Origin: Acidobacteriota bacterium
Lineage (GTDB): Bacteria > Acidobacteriota > Terriglobia > Terriglobales > Acidobacteriaceae
Direction of reading: 5' to 3'
DNA: 64,000 nt
NCBI GenBank assembly: GCA_013289765.1
Contig: JABCZI010000004.1
Coordinates: 124,001 to 188,000, forward strand
The notes below the pieces were generated by a model. That model did no database searches and had not been told where the DNA came from. It saw nothing but the letters and a program-made list of their open reading frames with translations. Each line of letters starts with the position of its first letter. The first letter of the stretch is position 1. The translations under genes were made by a program, and so were the position numbers. Of this stretch, positions 26,836 to 35,571 are shown in pieces.

Positions 26836-27279
26836 ATGAGTCAGAAGTGCATCGATCCGATTGTGGGAAAGATTCTCGCGGGCTGGAGATACGACATTTC
26901 CGGCCTGGCGGCGGAGATGCGCGGCGACTATGAAAGCCACCTCGCGGCCTGCGAGCACTGCCGTGGACGGCAGCGCATCCACCGCATGATCGATGTTGGC
27001 CTGATCGCGCTGGCCTCGGTCTCCGGCTTCGTCTTTCTGCTGGCCTTTGGAGTGATTCGCCACTTTGGTCCGCGGCACGCCTTCTGGCTGGAGATTGCTG
27101 CTCTCTCAGGCTTTGCCCTTTCGGCGCTGATCTGGCTCGTTGTGGCGGTGGCTACCCCCGCGCCGGTTACGATGCTCGACGCCGCTCGCGAAGGCGCTCG
27201 GCGAGTCCACGACCGCCTTCCGGCGGAGATTCGTGAGCGCCTGCCGGAAGAGTTGCGCGTCAAGATTACTGGAACCTAA
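26836..27279 (+). CDS. Small membrane protein with zf-HC2-like zinc motif
   Basis: A 147-residue protein. A short cytoplasmic N-terminus holds an HxxxCxxC motif (SHLAACEHCRGR, as in anti-sigma zf-HC2 domains), followed by two membrane helices (LIALASVSGFVFLLAFGVI, WLEIAALSGFALSALIWLV) and a basic C-terminal tail. Anti-sigma activity is conceivable but no sigma gene is adjacent. It lies 15 bases after the MBL gene and is probably in the same operon. Confidence 0.75.
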   Translation: MSQKCIDPIVGKILAGWRYDISGLAAEMRGDYESHLAACEHCRGRQRIHRMIDVGLIALASVSGFVFLLAFGVIRHFGPRHAFWLEIAALSGFALSALIWLVVAVATPAPVTMLDAAREGARRVHDRLPAEIRERLPEELRVKITGT

Positions 27280-27281
27280 CG

Positions 27282-27623
27282 GTGGCCCGTCCTCTCTTCC
27301 AAATCGTCGCTATTCTGCTGCTGAGCACCATGGCCGCCGCTACGGTAATGGTATGCGGATTTTCCCTCGCGGCAGCGCCTGCGCCGGTAGCCGGATGCCA
27401 CCATAACCGTATCCCGCTTCATCCTGACCCAGCAGGCCATCGCTGTTGCGGTAGCGATCATCGTGCCGTTCTGGCGACAGTTACCTTTTCGCCGCGCTCC
27501 GCATTGGCGGGGTTAAGACTGCCTGCAGCTGTCGACAGCTTTGTGCTTACCAACGACAGTGACATGCCTCAGGTCGCATCCGCCCCTTCTGGCGGCCCTC
27601 CTTCGCTTATTCTTAGAATCTGA
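27282..27623 (+). CDS. Small exported His/Cys-rich protein, possibly copper-related
   Basis: A 113-residue protein beginning GTG two bases after the previous stop. A hydrophobic leader (LFQIVAILLLSTMAAATVMV) precedes a short metal-ligand cluster GCHHNRIPLHPDPAGHRCC followed by SDH. The remainder is low complexity. The cluster and the following Met-rich outer-membrane gene suggest copper or other soft-metal binding (inference). A GTG start without a strong ribosome site lowers confidence; translation may be coupled to the upstream gene. Confidence 0.55.
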   Translation: MARPLFQIVAILLLSTMAAATVMVCGFSLAAAPAPVAGCHHNRIPLHPDPAGHRCCGSDHRAVLATVTFSPRSALAGLRLPAAVDSFVLTNDSDMPQVASAPSGGPPSLILRI

Positions 27624-27786
27624 TTCGGCCTCCTTCCTCCGTTCTCCATCAACACATGCCAGAGATTAAGTGCGTCCCTCTTAGGACTCGCTTGTTTTAG
27701 GAGGTTTGTTCTCTGTCTCACTCCCCGATGCCATTTTCGGGAGCTGAGTGAAATGCCCCTGAGGGGCTGGAAGGCTCAGGACCACT

Positions 27787-29073
27787 ATGTACTTCCTTGT
27801 AATATGCGCGGTGTTCCTTGCGACGTTTTTATCACCGGCCTGGTCGCAAGAAAGTTCTATGGGCGCCATGGACATGAATGGCATGAAGATGAACCAGCAG
27901 GAGACTTTGCAGTTGCCCTCGCCGCACGCCGGCTCGGGTACGGCTTGGGAGCCGGCGTCCGTCCCAGAGCATGAGTGGATGCTGATGCGCGGCGGTTGGG
28001 AGCTCATGGCGCACGGCCAGATTTTTATCGACTACAACCAGCAGGGCGGCCCGCGCGGCGGCGGTGCGAAAGCCGAATCGGTCAACGTCGGAATGCTGAT
28101 GGAGCAGCACCCGCTCGGTCGCGGAACAATTTTGCTTCGCGAGATGCTTTCCGCGGAATCGCTGACCTCGCCGCATCCCGGATTTCCTGAGCTGTTTCAA
28201 ACCGGAGAAACCTATCACGGCGCTCCGCTGGTCGATCATCAGCACCCGCATAACGTCTTCGGAGAACTCTCGGCGCTGTATTTGCTTCCGCTCTCAACCA
28301 AAATTTCGTGGGAGTTGTACGGCGGACCATCCGCGGAACCGGCGCTGGGACCGGTCACCTACATTCATCGCACCTCGGCTTCTGAGCTGCCGCTTGCGCC
28401 CCTGGGACATCATCTGCAAGATTCCACCCATACCAGCTTTGGCGTAATCACCACCGGCTTCATCATCGAGCGCGTCAAGCTCGAGGCCTCGGCCTTCAAC
28501 GGGCGCGAGCCGAATGAACAGCGCTGGAGCATTCAACTCGCTGCCCTGGATTCCTGGTCGGGGCGGGCGAGCGTTGCGCCCGGGCGGAATTGGACGGCGC
28601 AGTACAGTGTTGGACGGCTGGAGCATCCTGAAGCGCTGGAACCCGGCAGCCAGTGGCGGCAGACTGCGTCAGTGGAATACAACCGTGCGCTGCCCGATGG
28701 AAATTGGGCAACGTCGGTGGTATGGGGACGCGTGCACAAGATTGAGACGGGAACAAATCTCAACGGGTACCTGCTCGAATCCACTCTGAATTTTCTGCGG
28801 CGAGATTACGCCTTCACGCGCATCGAGCTCGTCGACAAGGACGAATTATTTCCCCAGGCCGCGGTGCATCCAGCCTACCGCATCGGCGCCTATACTTTCG
28901 GTGGCGTGCGCGATCTGATACAGGACAGAGCGTGGCAACTCGGACTCGGCGCGGATGTAACGCTGTACTCGAAGCCAGCGGCGCTGGATGCAGCTTATGG
29001 AAATTATCCAGTGTCGTTTCAGATTTTCCTGAGGATGCGTCCGGGAAAGCAAACATCGGAACATCATCGATAA
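27787..29073 (+). CDS. Outer-membrane beta-barrel protein with Met-rich N-terminus
   Basis: A 428-residue exported protein. A signal peptide (MYFLVICAVFLATFLSPAWS) leads into a Met-rich segment (MGAMDMNGMKMNQQ) like those in copper-handling proteins. Alternating amphipathic strands follow to the end (FQIFLRMRPGK). Conserved-looking stretches include TGETYHGAPLVDHQHPHN, rich in His. Proteins of this type often lie near copper-efflux genes in Acidobacteria and Proteobacteria as I recall; here the only possible partner is the His/Cys-rich protein just upstream. Start ATG at 27787. Confidence 0.75.
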   Translation: MYFLVICAVFLATFLSPAWSQESSMGAMDMNGMKMNQQETLQLPSPHAGSGTAWEPASVPEHEWMLMRGGWELMAHGQIFIDYNQQGGPRGGGAKAESVNVGMLMEQHPLGRGTILLREMLSAESLTSPHPGFPELFQTGETYHGAPLVDHQHPHNVFGELSALYLLPLSTKISWELYGGPSAEPALGPVTYIHRTSASELPLAPLGHHLQDSTHTSFGVITTGFIIERVKLEASAFNGREPNEQRWSIQLAALDSWSGRASVAPGRNWTAQYSVGRLEHPEALEPGSQWRQTASVEYNRALPDGNWATSVVWGRVHKIETGTNLNGYLLESTLNFLRRDYAFTRIELVDKDELFPQAAVHPAYRIGAYTFGGVRDLIQDRAWQLGLGADVTLYSKPAALDAAYGNYPVSFQIFLRMRPGKQTSEHHR

Positions 29074-29088
29074 TCCAAATCCATCGTC

Positions 29089-29565
29089 CTACGCTTTGAT
29101 GTGGCAACTCGCCAGGCCGCGCTTCTCGAGATATTGCTGGTGGTAATCCTCAGCTGGATAAAAAGTGACTGCCGGAACGATCTGCGTCACAATTGGTTTT
29201 GAAAAGCGGTGCGCTTTTTCCAGCGATTCTTTCGAAGCTTGGGCTTCAGCCTGCTGTTCCGGGCTATGAAAAAAGATCGCGGAGCGGTATTGCGTTCCCC
29301 AGTCCGGCCCCTGGCGGTTGAGTTGTGTGGGATCGTGATTTTCCCAGAAAACTTTCAGCAGGTCGCTGTAACGAACCTGCGCTGGATCGTAATCCACCTC
29401 GACCGCTTCGGCGTGGCCCGTGCGGTCGGTGCAAACTTCTTTATACGTTGGATTCTCGGTTTGCCCTCCGATATACCCGACGCGGGTCGACGCCACCCCT
29501 GGCATCGCGCGGAATGTGGCCTCCACTCCCCAGAAACATCCTGCTGCGAATGTGGCTTTTTGCAT
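29089..29565 (-). CDS. msrA: Peptide-methionine (S)-S-oxide reductase
   Basis: A 158-residue MsrA, reducing methionine-S-sulfoxide in proteins. The catalytic motif [16 protein letters not shown] is present near the N-terminus, followed by [30 protein letters not shown] and [13 protein letters not shown]. No second catalytic Cys pair of the usual C-terminal kind is obvious apart from ASCHIKA at the end, which may act as the resolving Cys. The gene ends 16 bases from the converging outer-membrane gene. Confidence 0.96.
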   Translation of the reverse strand: MQKATFAAGCFWGVEATFRAMPGVASTRVGYIGGQTENPTYKEVCTDRTGHAEAVEVDYDPAQVRYSDLLKVFWENHDPTQLNRQGPDWGTQYRSAIFFHSPEQQAEAQASKESLEKAHRFSKPIVTQIVPAVTFYPAEDYHQQYLEKRGLASCHIKA

Positions 29566-29602
29566 CTTAAGTTCGCTCCTCTGCCGGGGTCTGCCCCTGA
29601 CT

Positions 29603-29641
29603 TTTAACTTCGATCTTTAACTTTGATCTTTAACTTCGATC
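29603..29641. repeat. Three 13-bp tandem repeats
   Basis: TTTAACTTCGATC, TTTAACTTTGATC and TTTAACTTCGATC lie head to tail at 29603-29641, between the divergent MsrA and BNR genes. Their role is unknown. Confidence 0.8.
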
Positions 29642-29802
29642 GAGTCTTATTAGATGACGAATCTGCCGGAAAGTCACGTCCAAGAACTCGAACCGTCTGC
29701 CCTAGTGGGCAATTGACGCTGCGGCAGGATTCCGATAAAGTTCGGGCAGGCTGTCGCAGGTTCTGTTGCTCGTGCAACAGAAGTCTCGTCCAGGAGAAGT
29801 CT

Positions 29803-31098
29803 GTGGTTTCCCAATCCCGCCACCCTAGGCTTGTCCAGACGTTCGCTCTCTGCCTGTTTCTGGCCCTGGCGACCGCGCAGGCAGCGTTGGCGGTTCCCAA
29901 CTTCACCACCCAGCGTCGGGTTGGCTACAGTAACGGCGATCAATGGGAGCCAGCGCTCGCAGCCGATGGGCACGGCCACATCTATATTCTTTTTCCTCAA
30001 TATGGCCCGGTGGCTGGGTGTGCGGCCTGCACCGCTCCGAGCATCGCTCTCTTAACCAGCAATGACAACGGCGTCTCCTGGGAAACTCCACATTCCCTGC
30101 TGCCTTCTTCGACGGGACAATTTGATCCGCAAATTGTGGTCGATCCCCTGGACCGCCAGACAGTCTATGCCTCGTGGCTGCAGAACAATAAGCGCGACGT
30201 GATGGTAGCCCGATCCCAGGATTTTGGGCACACCTGGAATCTGGCAGTGGCCGAGCGCTCTGCTGATGACGCCGATAAGCCCGTTCTCGCAGTCCGTGGC
30301 CCTGACGTCTACGTGGGATTCAATCACGAGCAAAAATTCCTGGTCGCCGCCTCGCACGATTATGCCGGAACCTTCACCTCAGTCGAGGTGAATCCGAATG
30401 CAGAACCCGGGTGGTCTTTGGCCGGCGGCGCAACCGTCGATACCAGCGGTGGCGTGTACTTCTCGTGGATGGCGTATGCGCGCCAGGAACTTAGCACCCG
30501 TCCCGTAGACATTTTCGTGAGCCGGTCATCGGATGCTGGCCGCAGCTGGAACACGGTTCTGCTCGACGTTTCGAGCGCTCCGCCGGACTGTTCCGCGCAG
30601 GCCTGCCAGGCTGGATTTCTTGGGGCGCAGATCGCGCTCGCTTCCGACGCCGCGGGAACCGTCTACGCGCTTTGGAACGCCGGCACAGCACCGGGCGGCG
30701 TCGAGCGCATTTATTTTTCTTCTTCCACCACCGGCGGCGCGAGTTGGACGTCAAAAGTTAATATGTCTGCGGCCGCTAACAACGTCGAACATTCTTTCCC
30801 CGCAATCGCCGCCGGCGCCGCCGGCGATGTCCGCATCGCTTGGATGGACACCCGCCGCGCCCCGTTCTGGAATGTTTACCTGCGCAGCTCAAGCAACGGC
30901 GGCGCGACCTGGTCGGACGAGACCCAACTCTCAAACCCAGTACGAGGCTACGACTACATCCTGCCCCAGGGCTTCCGATTCCCTTTTGGCGATTACTTTT
31001 CCATTGCAATCGACAACCTTGGGAACACCCATGCGGTATGGGGCGAGGGCCGGAATTATAAGTCTCCGGGGTCGATCTGGTATAGTCGCGGGCGGTAA
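29803..31098 (+). CDS. Secreted sialidase-like BNR-repeat propeller
   Basis: A 431-residue exported six-bladed propeller. A signal peptide (QTFALCLFLALATAQAALAV) is followed by BNR/Asp-box elements such as SNDNGVSWETP, SQDFGHTWNLA, SSDAGRSWNTV, TTGGASWTSK and SSNGGATWSDE. The catalytic Arg triad and Tyr/Glu pair of true sialidases were not located, so enzymatic activity is uncertain. The GTG at 29803 has an AGGAG ribosome site 7 bases away. A longer frame from 29623 includes the tandem repeat and a hairpin (CTGTTGC-TCGT-GCAACAG, 29763-29780) and is not protein-like. Confidence 0.85.
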   Translation: MVSQSRHPRLVQTFALCLFLALATAQAALAVPNFTTQRRVGYSNGDQWEPALAADGHGHIYILFPQYGPVAGCAACTAPSIALLTSNDNGVSWETPHSLLPSSTGQFDPQIVVDPLDRQTVYASWLQNNKRDVMVARSQDFGHTWNLAVAERSADDADKPVLAVRGPDVYVGFNHEQKFLVAASHDYAGTFTSVEVNPNAEPGWSLAGGATVDTSGGVYFSWMAYARQELSTRPVDIFVSRSSDAGRSWNTVLLDVSSAPPDCSAQACQAGFLGAQIALASDAAGTVYALWNAGTAPGGVERIYFSSSTTGGASWTSKVNMSAAANNVEHSFPAIAAGAAGDVRIAWMDTRRAPFWNVYLRSSSNGGATWSDETQLSNPVRGYDYILPQGFRFPFGDYFSIAIDNLGNTHAVWGEGRNYKSPGSIWYSRGR

Positions 31099-31105
31099 CG
31101 CCTCA

Positions 31106-31158
31106 GGGGCTAAAGCCCTTAAATTAAAAACGTCTTTACGCGGCGCCGCTCTTTCACG
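31106..31158. repeat. Composite palindromic repeat, modules A+B
   Basis: Module A GGGGCTAAAGCCC (31106-31118) and a shortened module B, TTTACGCGGCGCCGCTCTTT then CACG (31135-31158), lie between the BNR and PyrD gene ends. In this copy module B has lost its central GAAGC, removing the hairpin loop. Confidence 0.8.
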
Positions 31159-31208
31159 TTATACGCAGGCACGTTACTCGCAGCTTTTGTTACCTCACCT
31201 AAGTCTTA

Positions 31209-32153
31209 TCACTCCAGAATCATCCCGCCCACAAGCTCTGCCAGGCGGCTCACGCTGCGCTCTTCGCACCAGCGCTGCAGTTCGTCGACAATTTTCTCCG
31301 TGGCGCACGGATCCCAATAACTGGCGGTGCCGATCTGCACCGCGGTTGCGCCTGCAAGCATGAACTCCACCACGTCCGCTGCAGTAGAAATTCCTCCCAT
31401 GCCGATCACGGGAATATTCACCGCATGCGCCGCGTCGTAAACCATGCGCAAGGCAATCGGCTTGATCGCTGGCCCGGAGAGTCCAGCCGTTACATTCGCG
31501 ATACGGGGCTTGCGCGTGTCGGCGTCGATCGCCATGGCCACAAAAGTATTGATTAGCGAAATGGCGTCGGCCCCCGCTTCCTGCGCGATATGCGCCATCT
31601 GCGCAATGCTCGTTACGTTGGGCGAAAGCTTTACGATCAGCGGACGCCGCGAAATGCGCTTCGCCGTCGTCACCACTTCATCAAGCGAGCGCGGATCGCA
31701 GCCAAACTGCAGTCCACCCTCAGACGTGTTCGGGCAAGAGACATTCAATTCGTAGGCGGCAATACCTTCGCCGTCGTTGAGAATCTCGATGGTTCTTTCG
31801 TAGTCCTCGCGGGTGTAGCCGAAAATATTGGCAAGGACCACAATATTTCTCATCTGCCGCAGTTTTGGGAGCTTCTCTTCGAGAAACGCAGCCGCGCCAA
31901 TATTCTGCAGCCCGATTGCATTAAGCATGCCGGCCGCGGTCTCCCATAACCTCGGTGGAGGATTGCCGATCATGGGTTCGCGCGAAAGCCCTTTCACCAC
32001 GAACCCACCCAACTTGTCGAGATGAACGACGTCGTCAAACTCCACGCCGTAGCCAAACGTCCCGCTGGCCGCAAGAATTGGGTTCTTGAGTTCGACGCCA
32101 GCGAAACTCACGCTGAGATCTGGGTTGGAGCCGCCCTCGGCAGGTGTGGTCAT
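31209..32153 (-). CDS. pyrD: Dihydroorotate dehydrogenase, class 1B
   Basis: A 314-residue FMN-dependent TIM-barrel enzyme making orotate in pyrimidine synthesis. FAGVELKNPILAASGTFGYG, LNAIGLQNIG, NVSCPNTSEGG (the active-site Cys base, class 1), and NVTAGLSGPAIKPIALRMV with GMGGISTAADVVEFMLAGAT mark the family. The class 1B enzyme normally works with the iron-sulfur subunit PyrK; pyrK is not in the window. Start ATG at 32153. Confidence 0.95.
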   Translation of the reverse strand: MTTPAEGGSNPDLSVSFAGVELKNPILAASGTFGYGVEFDDVVHLDKLGGFVVKGLSREPMIGNPPPRLWETAAGMLNAIGLQNIGAAAFLEEKLPKLRQMRNIVVLANIFGYTREDYERTIEILNDGEGIAAYELNVSCPNTSEGGLQFGCDPRSLDEVVTTAKRISRRPLIVKLSPNVTSIAQMAHIAQEAGADAISLINTFVAMAIDADTRKPRIANVTAGLSGPAIKPIALRMVYDAAHAVNIPVIGMGGISTAADVVEFMLAGATAVQIGTASYWDPCATEKIVDELQRWCEERSVSRLAELVGGMILE

Positions 32154-32211
32154 CGCGGTTGTAGTGTACCGCGAGCGCTTCTCAAGGAGCGAGCATCTCC
32201 CTCACCCACAT

Positions 32212-32580
32212 TCACGGCTGCCAAAGATCCAGGGTTTTCGAGCGATATTGGGGCAGCATCCGGCACATTTCCCTGATTTTCCCCGCCTGCTCCACGCTCA
32301 GGTTCATAAATTCGAAGCCGCAAAATCTTCCGAATCTGCGCCGTATTATCGCCGTGACACTTCGGCCGCCGATCGGCTCCAGTTCGACCGAGTCGCCCAC
32401 CATCAGGGCGGCGCCAGTTACCGCTGACAGGCCGCACTCACTAATCTCCACGCTCATGCCCTGCGACTCGGGCCCATTCGTGGGACGCACAATAATCGGC
32501 ACGCTGTAACGGTAGCGTGGAAATCGCCTCCGTTCCGAGACCGCTGGCACAACCTCTGGGACTGCAACACCAGGATTCAT
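32212..32580 (-). CDS. PilZ domain protein
   Basis: A 122-residue single-domain protein. It starts near ERRRFPRYRYSVPIIV, giving the RxxxR-type c-di-GMP site (RRRFPR), then MSVEISECGLSAVTGAALMV, matching the D/NxSxxG region, and FCGFEFMNLS near the end. Both motifs are close to consensus. The ATG at 32580 has CGGAG 7 bases upstream; the longer ORF from 32667 does not look like protein at its start. This is the second PilZ protein in the window. Confidence 0.88.
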   Translation of the reverse strand: MNPGVAVPEVVPAVSERRRFPRYRYSVPIIVRPTNGPESQGMSVEISECGLSAVTGAALMVGDSVELEPIGGRSVTAIIRRRFGRFCGFEFMNLSVEQAGKIREMCRMLPQYRSKTLDLWQP

Positions 32581-33049
32581 ATTCGAACTCCGTTTCCTAA
32601 ACTCCCTGCGCTTTACGAGCCAGAACCCCCCGGCCGGAGGCGGTTGATCGATCAACAGCCAAAACATCCCGATGTGCCGACTGGTTTCGGGTTTCAGCTG
32701 GGTGATGTCGATCAGAATTGCCTTAGTTTCTCAGAACGAGACGTGCATGCGTGACCCAACCCCGATCCTCCTTGTCTCGGACCCTGCTTCGTTACGACAG
32801 CATCCCGATCCCAGGCAAGATCACCAGGGCGCACATGGCTATTCTCTTGGTGTGGATGGTCATGACCAGACACTGAAGGTGCGTCTTCTAGTTGGATCGG
32901 CAGGAATCGATCGAGCTTTAGGGCCATTTGCAAAGTTTTGTAAACGTCGCCGCCGCGATCCTGCAAAAGTTTGCTACCACCCTTGACTTCCCGTAAAATC
33001 CTTGTAATAACTATTCGGTCCTTCCGGACGGGTTTGGGGGTGTGTCTGT
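32581..33049. other. Intergenic region upstream of rpsU
   Basis: About 470 bases with no gene I can support; short ORFs in it lack ribosome sites and family features. It must carry the rpsU promoter and the 5' region of the divergent PilZ gene. Confidence 0.4.
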
Positions 33050-33247
33050 TTGGCGGAAATTCGACTGCAAGAGGGTGAATCCCTCGAAAATGCTCTGCGC
33101 CGCTTCAAGCGCAAAGTGCAGCAGGAAGACATCATTAAAGAAGTTAAGCGCCACTCCTTTTACCTGAAGCCCGGTGAAAAAAAGCGCGTGAAAGCCGCTC
33201 TCGCTCGCAAGCGCGCTCGTAAGAAAGTTCGCAAAGAGCAAGACTGA
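33050..33247 (+). CDS. rpsU: 30S ribosomal protein S21, TTG start
   Basis: A 65-residue S21: AEIRLQEGESLENALRRFKR, VKRHSFYLKPGEKKRVK and a basic C-terminus. The start that gives the usual AEIRL N-terminus is TTG at 33050, with the G-rich GGGGGTG about 7 bases upstream; no ATG or GTG in frame lies nearby. A TTG start may limit expression. A GC hairpin follows at 33272-33293. Confidence 0.95.
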   Translation: MAEIRLQEGESLENALRRFKRKVQQEDIIKEVKRHSFYLKPGEKKRVKAALARKRARKKVRKEQD

Positions 33248-33271
33248 AGGAGTTGCTAAAAGCAGTAAAGG

Positions 33272-33293
33272 GCCGTCCCCTTCCCGGGACGGC
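33272..33293 (+). terminator. Hairpin after rpsU
   Basis: GCCGTCCC (33272-33279) pairs with GGGACGGC (33286-33293). The following TCTGCTCT is only weakly T-rich, so termination efficiency is unclear. Confidence 0.55.
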
Positions 33294-33518
33294 TCTGCTC
33301 TGCCGGCCCCCACCGCGCAGAGTTGCAGCCGGGATTATTCAAGATTCATCATTCATTCGGCATTCCAGTAAATAGCCGTACCCACGCCCCGTTCCAGGTG
33401 CGTGGCGGGCCGAGTCCAGGGGCAGTTTGAGGGGGATGTACACATTCTGTGTTGGCTTTGCGCCCACGCCTCCCCGCGTGCGGCCACCGCCTCCACGGGT
33501 ACAAGGGAGCCATCCTCA

Positions 33519-33839
33519 ATGGAATTTCAGGACAAGACACTCACCTGTATCGACTGCGGCGCCGAATTCGTCTTCACTGCCGGGGAACAACTGTTTTTCC
33601 ACGACAAGCAATTCAAGAACGAACCTAAGCGCTGCAAAACCTGCAAGTCTAAACGCATCGCCATTCTCAGTTCCCCGCCCTCTTCACGCGGCGAAGGACA
33701 TCACTATAATCGCGTCGAAACTCGCGCCACCTGCTCCCAATGCGGCAAGGACACCACCGTTCCCTTCCGCCCCACGCAGGGCAGGCCGATCCTTTGTCGC
33801 GAATGCTTCACTCAGAGAAAGACTGCGGCCAGCGCCTGA
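33519..33839 (+). CDS. Zinc-ribbon protein with two pairs of CxxC motifs
   Basis: A 106-residue protein. The N-terminal ribbon has LTCIDCGAEF, a central FFHDKQFKNEPKRCKTCKSK (resembling the zf-trcl type), and a second ribbon has ATCSQCGKDTTVPF and PILCRECF. In all there are four CxxC motifs, so two zinc sites are expected. The function is unknown; nucleic-acid or protein binding is possible. The ATG at 33519 follows AAGGGAG. The longer frame from 33402 adds non-conserved-looking residues. Confidence 0.85.
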   Translation: MEFQDKTLTCIDCGAEFVFTAGEQLFFHDKQFKNEPKRCKTCKSKRIAILSSPPSSRGEGHHYNRVETRATCSQCGKDTTVPFRPTQGRPILCRECFTQRKTAASA

Positions 33840-33907
33840 TCGCAGAATGGTCGGTAGCAGAGTTGGAACTGGACCGGGCAAAGTCGCGAAGCGACGCCAT
33901 TCATTAG

Positions 33908-33927
33908 CCCAGCACGTAAGTGCTGGG
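33908..33927. repeat. Short perfect hairpin
   Basis: CCCAGCAC-GTAA-GTGCTGGG between the zinc-ribbon and mtaB genes. It resembles the other small palindromes of this window and may act as a terminator, without a T-tract. Confidence 0.6.
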
Positions 33928-34059
33928 TAAGTCCGTTAGAGACAATCGAGTCCCTTTGGGGACGACACTCTGGCGGGCCGCGCTCTTGTGAATAACTCCG
34001 CTCTTGCAAATATCGCGGGAGGGCAACCGCCGCCTCCCTGATTGCGCTACGATAATCCC

Positions 34060-35571
34060 GTGCCCACCTACCACGTCGAAAATTTCGGATGCCGCGCCAC
34101 TCAGGCCGACGGCGCCGCCCTCGAACGCCAATTCGAAACCCGCGGCCTAACCCGCGCCGCGTCCAACCATGCCGACTTGGTCATCCTCAATACCTGCACC
34201 GTTACGAATTCCGCCGACCAGGATGCACGCGCCGCCATCCGCCGCGTCCAACGCCAGAATCCGCTGGCGAAAATCATCGTCACCGGATGCTACGCGCAGC
34301 GCGCTCCCGCAGAAATCGCCGCGCTGCCGGGCGTAACTTGCGTGATCGGCAACTCGCACAAACATCAACTCGCAGAAATCGCCCTCGATAATTTCGCAGA
34401 CGGCCCGGGAGATTTTGAGTGGCGCAGCGCTTCCAGCGCTGCGATTAGTGTTACCCATTTTCAGCCGGCTTTAGCCGCTGAGGGCAAAGCATTTATTCCA
34501 GTCGCGAATCTTACCGCCGACACCGGAGGCCGGAACCTCGAAGCCCGCCTCCACGTCTCTGACATTTTCGCTCACACCGAACTTCTCGCCGCCCCGGTAT
34601 TCGAATCTGCGAACGGTCCCGATTCAAACGACCGCACGCGTCCCAACCTGAAGGTTCAAGATGGCTGCGACAACCGCTGCTCATTCTGTGTGATCCCGAG
34701 CGTCCGTGGCCAGAGCCGGTCGCTGCAATTGCCGGAAATTATTCGCGAGGTGACTGCACTGGTGGCCGCAGGCTACCGCGAACTCGTAATCAGCGGCATC
34801 AATCTCGGCCGCTGGGGACGCGACCTTGAAACCCGCTCGCCGGGGGCCACTTTCCGGAAGCCGGAAGCCGGAAGCCGGACCCCGAACTTCCCTTCCCTCC
34901 TCCGCACCATCCTCGCGGAAACTCGAGTTGAAAAACTCCGCGTATCGAGCGTCGAGCCGATGGATTGGACCGACGATCTGATTTCCCTGGTTGCTTCTTC
35001 TCCACGCATCGCCAAACATGCGCACGTGCCGCTGCAATCCGGTAGCGACGCCGTGCTGCGCCGCATGCACCGCAAATATCGCCCCTGGCACTATCGCGAG
35101 AAGATTGAAAAGATTCGCGCCACCATGCCCACCGCCGCCATCGGCGCCGACGTCATGGCCGGATTCCCCGGCGAAACCGACGCCGAATTCGAAGCCACCC
35201 GCCGCCTCATCGAAGACCTGCCCTTCACCTACCTGCACGTCTTCACCTATTCCGCGCGCCCCGGCACCCCCGCCGCGGCCATGCCGAATCAGGTTCCGGT
35301 CCACATCGCGCGCGAACGCAACAAAATCCTGCGCGACCTTGCCGCCGAAAAAAAACTCGCCTTCATGCGATCTTTCATCGGGAAAAAGCTGGAGGCCATC
35401 ACCCTCAACGTCGTTCACAGCGATGCCGACGGAGAACGCACCGAAGCCCTCACCGACAATTTTCAGAAGTTGTATTTGAGTGGAAGGCATGAACCTAATC
35501 GGTGGCTGCCGATCCAAGTTGATGATGTGTCAGACGGTGCGTTCGTAAGTAGATTTAAGCCGCCGGCATAG
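34060..35571 (+). CDS. mtaB: tRNA t6A37 methylthiotransferase MtaB with repeat-derived insertions
   Basis: A 503-residue radical-SAM methylthiotransferase forming ms2t6A at tRNA position 37. The UPF0004 domain has FGCRATQADG, ILNTCTVTNSADQDA and TGCYAQRAP (three Fe-S Cys), and the radical-SAM core has the CxxxCxxC motif QDGCDNRCSFCVIPSVRGQS. HVPLQSGSDAVLRRMHRKY is conserved; a TRAM-like end follows. Two stretches look foreign: EWRSASSAAISVTHFQPALA, encoded by palindromic repeats at about 34421-34490, and FRKPEAGSRTP, encoded by CCGGAAG repeats at about 34852-34878. Length is above the usual 430-450. GTG at 34060 is the best start; a TTG lies at 34042. Confidence 0.93.
   Translation: MPTYHVENFGCRATQADGAALERQFETRGLTRAASNHADLVILNTCTVTNSADQDARAAIRRVQRQNPLAKIIVTGCYAQRAPAEIAALPGVTCVIGNSHKHQLAEIALDNFADGPGDFEWRSASSAAISVTHFQPALAAEGKAFIPVANLTADTGGRNLEARLHVSDIFAHTELLAAPVFESANGPDSNDRTRPNLKVQDGCDNRCSFCVIPSVRGQSRSLQLPEIIREVTALVAAGYRELVISGINLGRWGRDLETRSPGATFRKPEAGSRTPNFPSLLRTILAETRVEKLRVSSVEPMDWTDDLISLVASSPRIAKHAHVPLQSGSDAVLRRMHRKYRPWHYREKIEKIRATMPTAAIGADVMAGFPGETDAEFEATRRLIEDLPFTYLHVFTYSARPGTPAAAMPNQVPVHIARERNKILRDLAAEKKLAFMRSFIGKKLEAITLNVVHSDADGERTEALTDNFQKLYLSGRHEPNRWLPIQVDDVSDGAFVSRFKPPA
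34421..34490. repeat. Palindromic repeats inserted in frame in mtaB
   Basis: CGCAGCGCT-TCC-AGCGCTGCG (34423-34443) is a perfect 9-bp palindrome; an imperfect hairpin around CAGCCGGCTTTAGCCGCTG follows at about 34462-34482. They interrupt mtaB between the UPF0004 and radical-SAM domains without breaking the frame. Confidence 0.75.
34852..34878. repeat. CCGGAAG short tandem repeat in mtaB
   Basis: CCGGAAG-type units repeat three to four times in frame. Related CGGCTTCCGGC sequences occur in pheT (about 46317-46342) and in gene gaps near 44630, 50875 and 57680. Confidence 0.75.

Noticed and set aside
29623-29802. N-terminal extension of the BNR protein
   Set aside because: It starts in tandem repeats, holds a hairpin and many Cys/Arg, and the GTG at 29803 has the better ribosome site and signal peptide.
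32672-32986. 104-codon + strand ORF upstream of rpsU
   Set aside because: No ribosome site, no domain and no protein-like composition.
34681-35517. 278-codon - strand ORF
   Set aside because: Antisense to mtaB; Gly/Val/Asp-rich shadow.
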